Assembly (NCBI GenBank): GCA_905160935.1
Contig: CAJHZI010000742.1
Span: forward strand, 1 to 64,000
Reading direction: 5' to 3'
DNA from: Enchytraeus crypticus
Taxonomy: Eukaryota > Annelida > Clitellata > Enchytraeida > Enchytraeidae
DNA length: 64,000 nt
Within the stretch, counting starts at the first letter, position 1. Each line of letters opens with the position of its first letter. Below the pieces are notes generated by a model, which was not told the DNA's origin, did not search any database, and saw only the letters and a program-made list of their open reading frames with translations. Below are positions 19,235 through 58,167 of the stretch, one piece after another. The position numbers were made by a program, and so were the translations under genes.

Positions 19235-22200
19235 GTATTGTCTATAAAAGTCATTACGTCACAGCTCACGTGACGGCGCTACAGCTGACAGTTGTTTGTT
19301 GACAAATAAAGCATTGAACATAGTGATAATTGCTAGTAATATTATAAAATGTCACTATATTAAATTTTCAATTGATTTCAATATTTTATATTATTTTATC
19401 ATCCTAAAATATATATTACAAGCAATTTACCTTTTTCTATCTTTTAATGAGAAAATACACCTGAAAGCGATTGTATTGTGCATTTAAAATGTAATATTAA
19501 TAGATCAAAAATGCAACAACCATATTTGTTTACAAACAAACCGTGTCGTATTTGCATATTTTGGCAACTTAGAAGTTAGAGACGAATTTTTAACATGAAA
19601 AATTAACACTTTACTATTTCGAGGAATCCAATAATGCTACAATACAACTAACCCATATTCCATTAGTAATGTAGGGCTACACATGTAGCACATTAACTAT
19701 ATAATTGCTAATACGTAAATTAAAACTTGTATTACATTAACATATACATGAACGTTTGCGGTATGTATAAACGTGAATTTTTCTCAGATTAGCTGTTCTC
19801 TCACACATATTATAAAGATAAACTGTTTGTTATAAAGATCTGTTAAGATAATTTGTTAACTTCTACTCTATAGGAAGAGATGATGTTAGAATTTGACTAC
19901 ACGGGAGCCAAATGGGGATTCTGGATGAGGGACAAATACTTCTTTCACGAATATACTGAAATGATCTATACTGAAGAATTCGGCCAAGTGGTACGAATGC
20001 TATAGAGATCTAGTATTAAATTTATCTCAAGAGCTGAAACGATCTACATGTATACCTGGATAATTCAATGAAGTAATTTAATAGCAAATGCAGCCGAGTT
20101 ATGAATTAGAAGTTCTTCATTAGAAATTATATGCATTCGAGAATTGGGTGAAACTGTGAGAAATAATCATTTAAACATTCCTTTTCATTTCTAAATCTTA
20201 AAAAAATAGTCTATTTTAATTTTTTTCTAAGTTTCATTTTCTTTGGTATGGAAGCTAGTAAAAGCATGCGATTTTATGCTTCCATTAGAGGTTTCTTAAT
20301 GAACTTGTAATTTACTATACATGAACAATAGTCTACATGTATAACGTTATCCCTGTCATGCTGCGACTTCTTTATCTATACTATATGTCTATAGGCCGGT
20401 ATTGTTGAATATCTAGTATAGGCCTATGCATTATTATTATGTCTGTTTCTATTTTATATATTTCCCGGTTCGTATTATTTCTCAGTGAGTCCCTCTCTTT
20501 CTCCTCTCTCCCCCCCCCCCCTCTCTCTCTCTCGCTCTATCTGCTTGTCAGTGGTTAATGTTTTCTTTCTGTTTTTTACGTGTTTATGTCTTTTTCACCT
20601 TATTCTCTATTTTTTCAGTCTGTCTCATTACAGCATCACCCGATTCTCTATTTTCTCTCTCTACTTCATTACAGCCGTACAAACAAAGGCTTTTAGTTCC
20701 TATTTTACTATGGTGAAAATTGTATTTATTTCTTGTTCCCATTCCAATTTCTATTCCGTGATAGTTAATAATTTGTCTATAGTTACGTTATAATTCTGGA
20801 TTTAAGTAGAATTCTTTATGAAAAAAGTAAACTGCATCGATTTTTTTGTACAATATTTCAGAGGAAGGCGAGCACGGCAAACTTTCAGGGCTGTGTAACC
20901 AATCACATCATGAGAGTTCAGCAAATGCACATACCGTGTATACCAGGTTAGTTGTTTGCTAGGAGAGGGTTGGAGCACTTGGTTTAACATGCGCGTCAGT
21001 ACGCGAAATAGCGCTTCGAAAAGCAACTTCGGGTTCGGTATGTACTTAGAATAGTGACCATAATGCAGGACCGACAGAGTGGCCATATTGGAGGACAGAC
21101 CTGAGCATCTTGGAAGACTGGCTGAGTGGCCATTTTGGAGGACTGGCTGAGTGGCAGTATTGGAGGACTGACCTAGTGACCTTATTGGATGACCGACCGA
21201 GTGGCTATTTTGGAGGACCATATGGCCATATTGGAGGACCTACCGAGTGACCATATTGGAGGACCGAGTGGCCATATTGAAGGACCGACCTGAGCATCTT
21301 GGAAGACTGGCTGAGTGGCTATATTGGAGGACCGACCGAGTGACCATATTGGAGGACCGAGTGACCATATTGGAGGACCGAGTGACCATATTGGAGGACC
21401 GAGTGACCATATTGGAGGACCGAGTGACCATATTGGAGGACCGAGTGACCATATTGGAGGACCGAGTGACCATATTGGAGGACCGAGTGACCATATTGGA
21501 GGACCGAGTGACCATATTGGAGGACCGAGTGACCATATTGGAGGACCGAGTGACCATATTGGAGGACCGAGTGACCATATTGGAGGACCGAGTGACCATA
21601 TGGAGGACCGAGTGACCATATTGGAGGACCGAGTGACCATATTGGAGGTCGGACCGAGTGCTAACAGATTTGAATTATTTAATTCACACAGTCACAACAT
21701 TGAAAGATTTTTCCTAATTCTGCGCCGACTTCAATCATTTGCAAGTAATTAATCATATCAAAAGACAACAATTACCTTGGAGGAGGAAACTTAAACTACA
21801 AAAGCAACAACTGAGCAACTAAGCTCTGTAACACGTGTCATGTGAGCAAAAACGCGAACAAACAAGCTCCATGGTCTTTTATTTTTACCCAATCATTGCT
21901 TCTCTCTCTCTAATCTTTGTCACTTCCATATGAAGAAGGCAACAATGAGTATAATAATAAGAACACAGCGACTTAACAGAAATTCAAGCAAGAAATCACT
22001 TATCTAGGTCCAAACTTTGAAGAGACATGCACTAATTTCAATGTGAATAAAACATCAGCCTTAACGATGTAGCCAAGCACACGGGATGGTATGAATACAA
22101 TTACATAAAAAGTGGTAATGAGAGAATGTTTATTTGCACCGTTGTACTTATCAACCTTTAGCTGATCTGAGTAAAAAAATAAATAGATCTTAATCTCTCT

Positions 22201-25200
22201 CACTCTCTCTATTTTTCTTCTCTGTCAATTTCAACTGCAACTGCTCTCACTTGCTCTCACTTAGTTCATCTGCTTCATACCTCTTTAATTTTATTATTTC
22301 TCTCGTTTTTTCTCCCCTCCCTCTCTCGCTCTATCTCTTTCTTTCATTTATGGTACTTGATATATTTATTCTTGATCCTCTTTTAATCCAGCTAGAACTT
22401 AAAATTTGTTGATTCGTAATTCTATCCTCTTTCTATGACTTTTTATTTGTACCATTTCGTCACTATCACGGACACCTAGACATTGATATATCGTTGCTTG
22501 CTTAAACTAACATCATTCACCAGGTGACAGTATGATTAGGTCGCAACTATCAAATGGAACTATCATAAAGCTGACTAACCTTATAGAAATGAATACTGTT
22601 TTAGTCAAGACAAAACATAAAACTAAAGCTAAAGCTAGCCGCCTGATACCTAAACATGTTTGATAAGAATGTGGGTAACGCATTTGGAAGAGATTTACCA
22701 ATCAGTTTAAAATAATATTGGTAATAATAAAGGTTTAACATCCGTTTCCTCATACAAGGATGGTGTCAGGGACGTCCACCCTCATCGCATGTCACTACAA
22801 ATCGATTCGTCCCAAACGATCTGAAAAAACACGTGCTGAAGAGAAAGTAAAAGATCCTAAACGGTGCCGGTCCGGTGATAAAAGAAAAGTCAGGAATGTT
22901 AAAAATGTGCATCTTAACATTCATGTTCTCTATCAAACCTGACAAGTATAGTGTTGTACTAAATATATTTCAGATTGGGCGGAGCACGTGGAGACAGGCT
23001 ACATAGGTGAGGGAAAGAACAAGGCCTGGTACGACACCTGGAAGTGGCAGTTCAACTCCACTCAGAACAACGAGAAGACGACCATCAGCGTGGTGGGCTC
23101 TTACTACCACGACAACTGCCTGCCCATGTCTGAAGTGGCATGGTGGACAGCAAGCGACTGTGAGTAGAGAACTGCTCGGTGCCTTGTTGATTATATGTAT
23201 TAGATTAAACTAATTAAATTAATTAATTAAATAGAATTAAATGTAATTAGAGAAAGATTGATCGAATGTGGTACAACATTTTGTAGTGATGTGTGCTGTG
23301 GGGACGTCCCTGATATCATCCCTGGATGAGAAAACGGACGTTAAGCCTCTATTATTATTACTATTTATATGTATTAAATAATGTATTGGGCTGAGCCGGT
23401 GGCTTGTTGGCAAGTAGCATAACAGCGGATCAGTAGGTGGAGGGTTCAAATCCAGCGCTCTTCCCGTCACTGCCATCCTACTCGAGCAGGTAACTGACGT
23501 CAACCTTGTCTTTAGCTTTTTAGCCTTTATTATACTATTATATGCAAGATGCAACTAGATAATGGTAACAAATCATTGCCGTCCTATTCTTAGATAAAAT
23601 TTTAGAAAATAAAGGGATTAGATGAATATTTCAAAATCAGATGAAATAATTGGAATATTTCATTTTATGTAGGTCCACTAAAGTCGGAATAAATATTAAA
23701 ACCTATCAGAGAAATTATATTTAATAATTCTCATAGGAATTAATGATTGTTTGCTTATTGCAGTTGACTACACAACTTACATAAGTTTTCTAGACTTCGA
23801 GAAGGGATCTGCATTAGATGAAAGTAGATCACCATTTAAAGAACTCGAGTTGTATTATGATTGCGAGGACAGCTACACTAAGGTATAAATCTGATTAGAA
23901 CCAGTAATAGAAAATAGTACACATATTTAATTATATTATTTATATAGATCTATATTTAATTATATTCAATACACATAATTTTATTTGTTCCTTGAATTAA
24001 CTAAATCCGAAATATGTAAGCGCTCCTATGGCCTGTATCTTCCGTTCGCACAACCGTTTCCATATTTCGCTTTTATATTTGCTTTACCTGCGCTTTTGAA
24101 TGTTTGATGTGACGAATAAATAAATAAAAATAAATAAATCATACATATTTATTTATTGCCCTATGTTAGGAGACTTTCTAAACTAAAAGATCACAATTGA
24201 CAATTAAATTAACAACAGCTAACAGCTAAAAACTAAGTGGTTGACTTCATTTTTTTCCATTGAGGTCAAGGCATGATAATCGTGAAAATGCTCAAGTCGG
24301 GGGAGATGGGAGAATCGTGTTTGCCATCAATGACTCTCAATCTACGTGAAAATGTTTTGGGACATCTCTGCTAACCAAATTCAACATCCTTACTTTATAA
24401 TACAAATATTAATACTATTGAAGATATCGGCAATAATATTAAAGACCAGGGCTGTAGCATCAAAGGCATATTGTCTGATTGTAGATAATCCATGGCTAGC
24501 CCATTCGCAGGCATGATTTTGCAGGCGTAAAAGAAGAAAAACACGATTTAGCGATATTTAGCAATAACATATGCTTCTAAGCGAACTTAATTGATCAGTT
24601 AATTGATCGGGTAATTGGTCGAGTAATTGATCAGGTAATTGATCAGGTAACTGATCAGTTAATTGATCAGTTAATCGATCAGTTAATTGATCAGGTAATT
24701 GATCGGGTAATTGATCAGGAAACTAAATGTTCAGGCAAGCGATCAGGTAATTGATAAGGTAACATATCGGGTAATTGATCAAGTAATTGATCAGTGAATG
24801 TATCATTTAATTGATCATGTAATTGATCAGTGAATGCATCATTTAATTGATCAGGTAATTGATCAGTGGATGTATCAGGTAATTGATCAGGTAATTGATC
24901 AGTGAATGTATCAGGTAATTGATCAGGTAATTGATCAGTGAATGTATCAGGTAATTGATCAGGTAATTGATCAGTGAATGTATCATTTAATTTATCAGGT
25001 AATTGATCAGTGAATGTATCATTTAATTGATCAGGTAATTGATCAAGAAGTTTATTAGGTATCTGATCTGTTAATATACCAGATAACTGTTCTGGTAACT
25101 GATCAGATAATTGATCTGGTAAAATAATGGGGTAAAATAATCTGGTAATTTACCTGTTAATGGATGACTTCAGCGGGCTAATTATGTGGTTTTGATTTGG

Positions 25201-25742
25201 CAATTGATCGGATAATAGACCACGTAACTGATCAGATAATTGATCAGGAAATTGTTCGGATAATTTAACAGGTAACTGTTCAGGTAGATGATCTGACAAT
25301 TGAATAGTTAATTGATCATGTAGCTGCTAAAGTAATTTGCTCAGGTAATTTATCAGGTAGCTTATAAGGTAATCCACCTGGTCTGCCTTAGACGTATTAA
25401 TTTTGATTTTTGAGGACAAACCGGATATTTGAGTTTCCCTAATACTTAATTCTCTGTAAAATTAAGTTAAGTTTGGTAATACCTAATATTCCCAATAATC
25501 AGCTGCAATTTCGCTAGACTTGATTTAACATCATAGTATTTCTATAATTAAATTAATTCCAATCACAGTTCTAAATGTTTAATTTACTATGCTTATTTTG
25601 ATCTTTGTTACAGACGGATGCAATTGACGCAAGCCCAGACGCTTTCTTTGACGCCATTTATCTCAAGCATAGGATCCACAGCGCTAATTATATCATAATC
25701 CTGTCGGATTCCTTAGGGACAGCTGGGGAACCATCTGCATAG
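19046..25742 (+). CDS. Secreted ependymin-related-like protein (six exons, 274 aa)
   Basis: Exons 19046-19234, 19874-19990, 20862-20946, 22974-23159, 23764-23882 and 25614-25742 join in phases 0, 0, 1, 1 and 0 without a stop. A signal peptide is clear (a basic start, a hydrophobic core SFLIFMMTSLL, then GEG). The mature chain has CCWP, an FDYTGAKWGF strand, FQGC and HIPCIP, WYDTWKWQFN, then NCLPMSE, SFLDFEKGSALDES and YYDCED. This order (early Cys-x-Pro, mid Cys, a Gly/Asn-Cys-x-Pro, an F-x-D-F…G-x-x-D-x-S block and a late Cys) fits ependymin-related proteins, which are secreted and often expanded in molluscs. The family call rests on pattern, not alignment. There is one Asn-x-Ser/Thr site (NST) in exon 4. 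The exact ligand or role is unknown. Confidence 0.78.
19874..19990 (+). CDS. Ependymin-like exon 2
   Basis: 39 codons, acceptor CTACTCTATAG, donor AAGTG|GTACGA (phase 0). An alternative donor one codon earlier (19987) is possible. Other frames of this segment contain stops. Confidence 0.8.
20862..20946 (+). CDS. Ependymin-like exon 3 (85 bp)
   Basis: Acceptor TGTACAATATTTCAG, 28 codons plus one base, donor ACCAG|GTTAGT. It encodes FQGC and HIPCIP, and the split codon makes Asp with exon 4. Without this exon, exons 2 and 4 do not share a phase, which strongly supports it. Confidence 0.78.
21062..21660. repeat. 21-bp minisatellite in intron 3 of the ependymin-like gene
   Basis: Units ACCGAGTGACCATATTGGAG(G), about 13 nearly identical copies in 21340-21650, preceded by diverged and longer variants (GGAAGACTGGCTGAGTGGCC type) from 21062. 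Seven-codon units without stops make it open in several frames on both strands. It lies wholly inside an intron and is not coding. Confidence 0.95.
22722..22905 (-). repeat. R2 element (shared SINE core, (ATT)n tail)
   Basis: Reverse orientation: AATAATAAAGGTTTAAC, TCCGTTTCCTCATACAAGG, then TGTCAGGGACGTCC, then a family-specific body with CCTAAACGGTGCCGGTCCGG. It ends just before exon 4 of the ependymin-like gene. Confidence 0.75.
22974..23159 (+). CDS. Ependymin-like exon 4
   Basis: Acceptor CTAAATATATTTCAG, donor GCGACT|GTGAGT (phase 1). It encodes the Trp-rich segment WYDTWKWQFNST and the NCLPMSE block. It is much more GC-rich than its flanks, as expected of a conserved exon. Confidence 0.88.
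23250..23350 (+). repeat. R2 element
   Basis: TAGTGATGTGTGCTGTGGGG, ACGTCCCTGATATCATCCCT, GGATGAGAAAACGGACGTTA, then ATTATTATTA tail. Sense orientation. Confidence 0.75.
23391..23528 (+). repeat. SINE-A, divergent copy
   Basis: GGGCTGAGCCGGTGGC head, GCGGATCAGTAGGTGGAGGG with TTCAAATCC (B box), then a diverged core CCCGTCACTGCCATCCTACT and GGTAACTGACGTCAACCTTG. Confidence 0.75.
23764..23882 (+). CDS. Ependymin-like exon 5
   Basis: Acceptor TTGCTTATTGCAG, donor ACTAAG|GTATAA. The split codon with exon 4 is Phe. It carries SFLDFEKGSALDES and the late Cys (YYDCED). Confidence 0.88.
24100..24150. repeat. (AAAT)n retro-tail
   Basis: TGTGACGAATAAATAAATAA-type A/T tail, comparable with 9810-9846. 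The parent element was not identified. Confidence 0.5.
24588..25370. repeat. TTGATCAGGTAA minisatellite in intron 5 of the ependymin-like gene
   Basis: 12-bp units AATTGATCAGGT, with a 24-bp higher-order form that alternates with AGTGAATGTATC in the middle (24780-25040). The units diverge toward the right edge. The TGATCA palindrome is kept in most units. Confidence 0.92.
25614..25742 (+). CDS. Ependymin-like exon 6 (terminal)
   Basis: Acceptor TTGATCTTTGTTACAG, 42 codons, stop TAG. It encodes SPDAFFDAIYLKHR and a short tail ending GTAGEPSA. Confidence 0.83.
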   Translation, partial: TDAIDASPDAFFDAIYLKHRIHSANYIIILSDSLGTAGEPSA

Positions 25743-25791
25743 CAATGCCTCTAGAATTGCTAATTAAACAATAGTTCACAATCTGCGTATA

Positions 25792-25797
25792 AATAAA
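25792..25797 (+). promoter_or_regulatory. Polyadenylation signal of the ependymin-like gene
   Basis: AATAAA 50 bp after the stop codon, within AAATAAATAACGATG. Confidence 0.55.
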
Positions 25798-26539
25798 TAA
25801 CGATGTTTTACTTATATGAATGGGTAAAAATAGAAAATTAAAAATATGTTAAAATACTTTTAAACTAATTTATTGACTTTTAAAATATTCTTCATTTAGA
25901 GGATACTCTAACAAATATATAAACTACTTTTTCAGATAGATTAACCTGGGATCTATTACTAGCAATAATTGTAACAAAATTTCAATAATTTGCTATCTGT
26001 AATGTTTATTAAATAAACTTCAGCAGGGTTATCCCAGGATGTGTCGAAAAAATATTTCTAACATAGGCCTATTTTTGTTTCAATACTTTTAACTTCAGAA
26101 TTGCGCAGTTTAAAAATTTGCTTGCAAGAACTTCATAAATAGAGTATCTTTCCGTTACTTATATTTAAACAGCTAAAATGGCTTAATTAAAATTCAGATA
26201 TCATGAGTATAAAGTCCACAGCCCTAGAGCAAATATTTACTTGGTGAATGCATATTAATCGGACTGATTTTCTGGATTTTGGAATTTGCACCGATTATAT
26301 GTTATGGACATCCTTTTTGCTCGCAGGTTTAGATTTGTCTCAATATTGCTCGATGTTGTCATTGATAAATGTAGCTTCTAATTGTTGTTATAATTTTTGT
26401 TATCAAGTCGTGAAAAGACTTCGAGGGGTAAGTGTCTCTACAACGGCTACTGGCAGTTGCTAATTGAAATACTAAGATTAATGCAGTTTAGTTAAAGCAC
26501 CGCATTTCGCATATATGTACTTATTCAAACAATAAATCG

Positions 26540-26680
26540 ATAAGAATTTAAAGTCCGGTTCCTCGCCATAAGGCAATGTTAGGGACGACTCTTACAGACT
26601 CTGCACAAACCGGCATCAAAACACCACACGATGACAATTGCGTACTAAGACCACCAGAGAAGCGATTTCGAAGGATCTAA
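26540..26680 (-). repeat. R5 element (shared SINE core)
   Basis: Reverse copy: AAAGTCCGGTTCCTCGCC, AAGGCAATGTTAGGGACG, then GCACAAACCGGCATC and ATCAAAACACCACACGATGA. Confidence 0.75.
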
Positions 26681-27467
26681 GAATTTTGTTACAATTTCCA
26701 TCTCTGTATAAAAATTGATTTTTCAGAGAAGGCGAAAAGCACAAAAAATTAATTTCTTACGAACAAGTTAACAACCATATGTAACATAGATTTAATTAAA
26801 ATGTATATATTAAAATTGAAGAATCTATCAAATTTTAATTAATAATGTATGTTACGTACTTTAAAGATTTTTAGTAAAGCAATTATATAGGCATAATAGA
26901 AGATATATATATGGAAGATTCTCTCGAGCTGCTTTATTTTAAGAGATTTGTTTTTCTTTTGCACAAGCAAACGCCGGGGAAATATTATTTGTGAAAAGCA
27001 ATTACATGTACAATTGAAAAGGAAGCATTAAATTAAGTTGAATATGCACCTGCTGTGCGGTAGATTGAGTTTCCGGAATTTTTACAGCAACAAGCTAATT
27101 TAACGTAGATGTTATTGCTGGTATGGATCGATAGTAGTACTCCTAAATAAAGTTTAGTCTCATAAAGTATATTTGAATGTAGTTTAATAATTTCCTTTAA
27201 TATATTGTTAATATATTAACTTGTCTCTATTATAAACAAGTGTTATACTCGGGTGTGGTTGGACCACTGCAGAATAGGGCAATCGCAAACAATCTGCAGC
27301 GTGTACATAAGAGGCGACTAATATAATTAATTCACATGAGAACATCCTGTGCACAGGTTATGAGCCAAGTTTCTATGTACATTTATAAATGCTTCAGCAA
27401 TCCAGCTTGCTTTATATATCTATATACACGTTAATATATTTTTAAATGCTATATATTCTATATAGAT

Positions 27468-27662
27468 TTCTAAGGGGGGAAAGTCTATTAAAAGAGGTCA
27501 TAGTAGGTAGAATGGAAGGAAAAGGGTAGAGGCAGGCCGATATTAGCCATATTAGATGATTTAGAGATCCAGTCATATGTGGACATGATAAGGAAAGCGG
27601 AAGACAGAGAAGAGTGAAGGCGTTATATACCTTGGACCTGCCAGTAGGCAGTGCACTAAGAC
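27468..27662 (+). mobile_element. LINE C-terminus and 3' end, relic
   Basis: The same block as 3205-3455: AAGTCTATTAAAAGAGGTCA, then GGAAAGCGGAAGACAGAGAA, then CCAGTAGGCAGTGCACTAAG. An R2 element follows directly, so the (GA)n tail is nearly lost. Confidence 0.8.
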
Positions 27663-27667
27663 AGATA

Positions 27668-27850
27668 TATATATATAATAAAGGTTTAACGTCCGTTTCC
27701 TCATCCAGGGATGATGTCAGGGACGTCCCCAACAGCACACATCACTACAGATCAATTCACTCAGACCAATCTGCGAAAGAAATGTGCTGAGGAGAAGTAA
27801 GGTCCTAAACGAAAGCCAGTCCGGTGATCAAGAAATGGTCAAGGTAGATT
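27668..27850 (-). repeat. R2 element
   Basis: ATAATAAAGGTTTAACGTCC, TCATCCAGGGATGATGTC, then ATCACTACAGATCAATTC and CGAAAGCCAGTCCGGTGATC. It abuts the LINE end on the left. Confidence 0.8.
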
Positions 27851-27858
27851 GATTTTTT

Positions 27859-27898
<40 letters not shown>

Positions 27899-27931
27899 CC
27901 TATACTCTCTTATTTCTCTCTCTTTCTCTCT

Positions 27932-27983
<52 letters not shown>

Positions 27984-28689
27984 TATATATATATAATATA
28001 TACATGTATCCGAGCAAAAGAGGCTCATATCTAATTAAACAATTATAAGCAACTTTTGTAGTAAATCTGCAGCATTCTGCTTGAAAATGATATTCGATGT
28101 AGTCAATTCGAAAAATAATTATAACAAGAGTACTCTTGGCTAATTTTATCATTTCATTCCCAATTAGATCAAAATTCATACGTTGCGGCGCGTTAATTTA
28201 TAACTACATAGGTCAGCATTCTCAATTAAGTCAAAACCCTTCTCTCCAATTTCTAGTCACGTCATTGAATGCATCTGTGGCTGCCTGAAAATGAAGAAAT
28301 TTGAGTAAGTTTAAATCGGGAATTGGAACAAGTTAGTGAAAATCTTCAAAGATCTCTCAATTAGTACTCGTAAAATTAAAAATGTACATTATTAAAAATA
28401 AAAAATTGCAAATTATATATTATAAAATATACATTATAAAATGTGCATATTCGTTAATTTAAAATGTACAACCAGTAGTTAGCTTTAGAGAATTTTGCAA
28501 GGATATTTATCTACTCGATACATCCATTTCTACCTCAATTTTCTCCTTGAAAATATTACAAATAAGTGAAAACAATTTTACGTGAAGTTGTGCCGAACTC
28601 ACGATTAATGAAGAACAAATTGCTTTCCTCCTTAGTTATGATTTGAAATACAGAATATAATTCGAATAATAATAATATAATAATAATAA

Positions 28690-28870
28690 TAAAGATTTAA
28701 TGTCCGTTTCTTCATACAATGATGATGTAAGGAACGAAATGTGGAACCTACACCCGTGGTATCTATTTTAAAGAGGGCCGACATGCGGGTCTTTTACAAA
28801 TCACGCTCTCGACACTAATTTAGGAACATTAGTGGTGCAATTCCGGTATCGAAAACCCTCATCGATTTTG
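28690..28870 (-). repeat. R2-like element, variant body
   Basis: (AAT)n, then AAAGATTTAATGTCCG and TTTCTTCATACAATGATG. The body (GAGGGCCGACATGCGGGTC) differs from other R2 copies and may belong to a related family. Confidence 0.6.
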
Positions 28871-30784
28871 TGCTGACCGATATAATATAAAATAAAATAC
28901 AGTTTCCCTCTTTTCTGAGTCTATGCTCAAATTTATGTCTTCAAATTTATGGGCGTGCTATCAATCCATCTGCATTTAAAATACTTTTGTACGGATTTAT
29001 TATTGCATCCTAGATGCACCTAGGGGAAATATATTTGACGTTACAGTCTAAAAGATTTTACTTGAGAGAAGACTTAGTGTTGTCTCTAATTTTACTGTGT
29101 CAGTCATATTAGAGCTACCCGTGACTTGAATTTCCAGGGAAATAGCGGCTGTATCTGAAGTCTCTAAATTTATGTACTCCTTCTGATTTGATTGGTTTAG
29201 CGAATCCGCATTAATACTGAAAGCTTTCCATTTTTACACAACCGTAGAAGTAAGTTTGCAAAACATTGACAGGTACTAATTAATAAACAAGTATATATAA
29301 ATATCTCTCAGAAAAATACATTTTTCTTATAGCAAGTAGTACATATTTGTACCTACTTTTGCATTCCCTCAAAGCTGAGAACTACTTTTTATAATACTTT
29401 GGATATTTAACTTTCAAATGATAAGTTTAATTTTTACACCTAAATGCCACAACGAGATAATTTTTAGTAATTTGATGAGTTGTAAATGAGGCACCAATAA
29501 TTAGGAGATTAAGAAAAATATATAGTGTCAAGACAACTGCTATTAATTGAGAAATCCTTTTTGATTTTCATGATATTAATACGACGAATGCGACGAATTT
29601 AATGATTTACAAATAATATCATTATAGCTGAATGATAAATGTTCGAGAATGTTGTATGGGTGAAATGACATATTGGATGCCATTCAATTCGATGGAGGTA
29701 CGCGAATTGAAAATATGAACGGCATTGATACAATTAAAAATGATTACTAACAGGGGTTGTTAAAAAGTGTCAATAGCACTGAAGCTTAAGTTGTGTTCTG
29801 TAGTTCAAAAGTCATGAAACTAACAGCTACGCTAGTAGTAAAAGTTCAAAATATTCTTTTAGCTACATTTTAAATTAAAATAAAGTAGCAGCTACTTCCT
29901 AACTATTTTCACACAAAGGTTTTTGAAGAAAATTGAGCAATACAATGCAGCAGTAGGCCAATGTATTTTCTGGATTTTCCATAACATAATTGCCCCTCAA
30001 AGACCTATCCTAATTACAATTGTAGGCCTACTCTGCAGGAGGAGACAATTATTAATAAGCACTAACGAAGCTTCTGAATTTTCTGATAGATTTTGCAGAA
30101 ATCAGTCGACTAGTAGCAAATAAAGCAAATTTCATTAGTTGATCAGGAGTCACATGGCTTCCTAATTCACAAATAAAAAAGTGTAAAATTAAGGAAACTG
30201 TCTGTTGAGGTCTATCTAGTATTAAAACTGAACATTTATTTTATTAGTTTTATTGTTCCTTCAACAATTGCGTTTACATCGAAACAATGATATCCAATTA
30301 AAGCCGGTAGGCTTTGAATTATCGAGAAGTTCAAACCTAAAACAATTCGCCTGTGAATTTCTTGCGTTTGATACATTGCTCAACTTCAGTCCATTGTGAT
30401 AGAATTGAAATTTAGTCTAAAGTACATCGATCTTGCAATTCATGTATAGAAGTCATGAACAGTAGCTTATCATAAAATCTGCAAGTAATAGCATTAGCCT
30501 ACTTTCATATATTGTATACTCACACTAATAATAATCATAATAATAATAGTAACAATAATAATAATAACTATTTTATTTTTAACCCCGGGCCGTATACAGC
30601 CCAGAGCATTAAAATACCCCTATAGAACGAAAGTTACTATAGTTTTTGATCGCGTAGAAATCCTTGACATTGCTTTATGATGAGTAACCGGACGTTAAAT
30701 TCATATTGATTCTTGACCATGGAAGAGCCAAACATAATAAAATGTAGCGAATCAACAATGTGTAACAGGTAATGTCGAGGAAAT

Positions 30785-31035
30785 AATAACACGCATTGTA
30801 GTGAACTGATCAACCATGTTGATATCTATCATTTTTAATACTACATGTTAAATCCGTTAGGCAATATATTCCGTTTTTCGTGTAACCAGTCTATTGAATT
30901 TCTGAGATTTTACGATCAGATCAACGCCGCCGGGATTCAAACCACGAGAGTGCAATTCACCTCAAGGTCTGTCATTTTAAACTTCTTGACGTTATCAACG
31001 TCTCTAACCACTACGCTATTGGGATATTCTGAAAT
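30785..31035 (-). repeat. SINE-B
   Basis: Reverse copy with CATTGTAGTGAACTGATCAA, GCCGGGATTCAAACCACGAG (B box reversed) and CTAACCACTACGCTATTGGG (head). Confidence 0.8.
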
Positions 31036-31396
31036 GAAGCATTTGATACAATGATAACTATCTGATGGAACAATTGCAAGAAATCTAAGGATAGAATTAT
31101 ATAATGATTTGGCAAAAATTGTGTTCAAAACTGGCTTCCAGCCGTGCAAGTATACTATAGGAAGTAGAGTTGAACAGACACGGGATATCCTTTTCCTTCG
31201 TTAATATCTTTAAACGATGGAAAAAGATTGTTTAAGGTTGTTCATAGAAACAACCTTATTAAGTATCAATTATATAATACCGCTAGCAGCAAGGTATATT
31301 TCGCGGCATAAAACTCAGAATAATTCCTGCATCAGAGCTTAAACAGTACTGAAGTATCTTTATAGTCTTCGAACATACTCATTTTGTAAATCAAAT

Positions 31397-31402
31397 TTTA
31401 TT
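31397..31402 (-). promoter_or_regulatory. Possible polyadenylation signal of the GPCR gene
   Basis: AATAAA on the - strand about 170 nt after the stop codon at 31574. It is the only canonical hexamer I saw close by. Confidence 0.3.
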
Positions 31403-31573
31403 TCTAAAATTATTTATAATTAAAACCCAGATCTGGTTTCGGACTAACGCAGTTTTGGAAATAAATAATATTGTGTCCAAACCTTTTTGCAAAAATTGTG
31501 ATAAATTAAATCTTGTTAATTTACTGAGAAAGTCGTTAATAATGAATATATAATAGAATAATTATAAAGAAAA

Positions 31574-58167
<26,594 letters not shown>

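Larger units (their letters stand above)
25800..31396. other. Intergenic region between convergent genes
   Basis: About 5.6 kb between the 3' ends of the ependymin-like gene (+) and the GPCR (-). It holds R5, LINE-end, R2 and SINE-B copies and (TA)n at 27861-27890 and 27934-27999. A 71-codon open stretch at 26248-26463 is hydrophobic and followed by a GTAAGT-like site, but resembles nothing known. The stretch 28900-30500 shows no recognised element. Confidence 0.6.

Noticed and set aside
21182-21752. Open frames of 119-152 codons across the 21-bp repeat on both strands
   Set aside because: Stop-free 21-bp tandem units inside an intron of the ependymin-like gene; no independent coding signal.
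26248-26463. Hydrophobic 71-codon frame followed by a GTAAG-like site
   Set aside because: No family resemblance, no acceptor or partner exon identified; kept only as a weak note in the intergenic entry.
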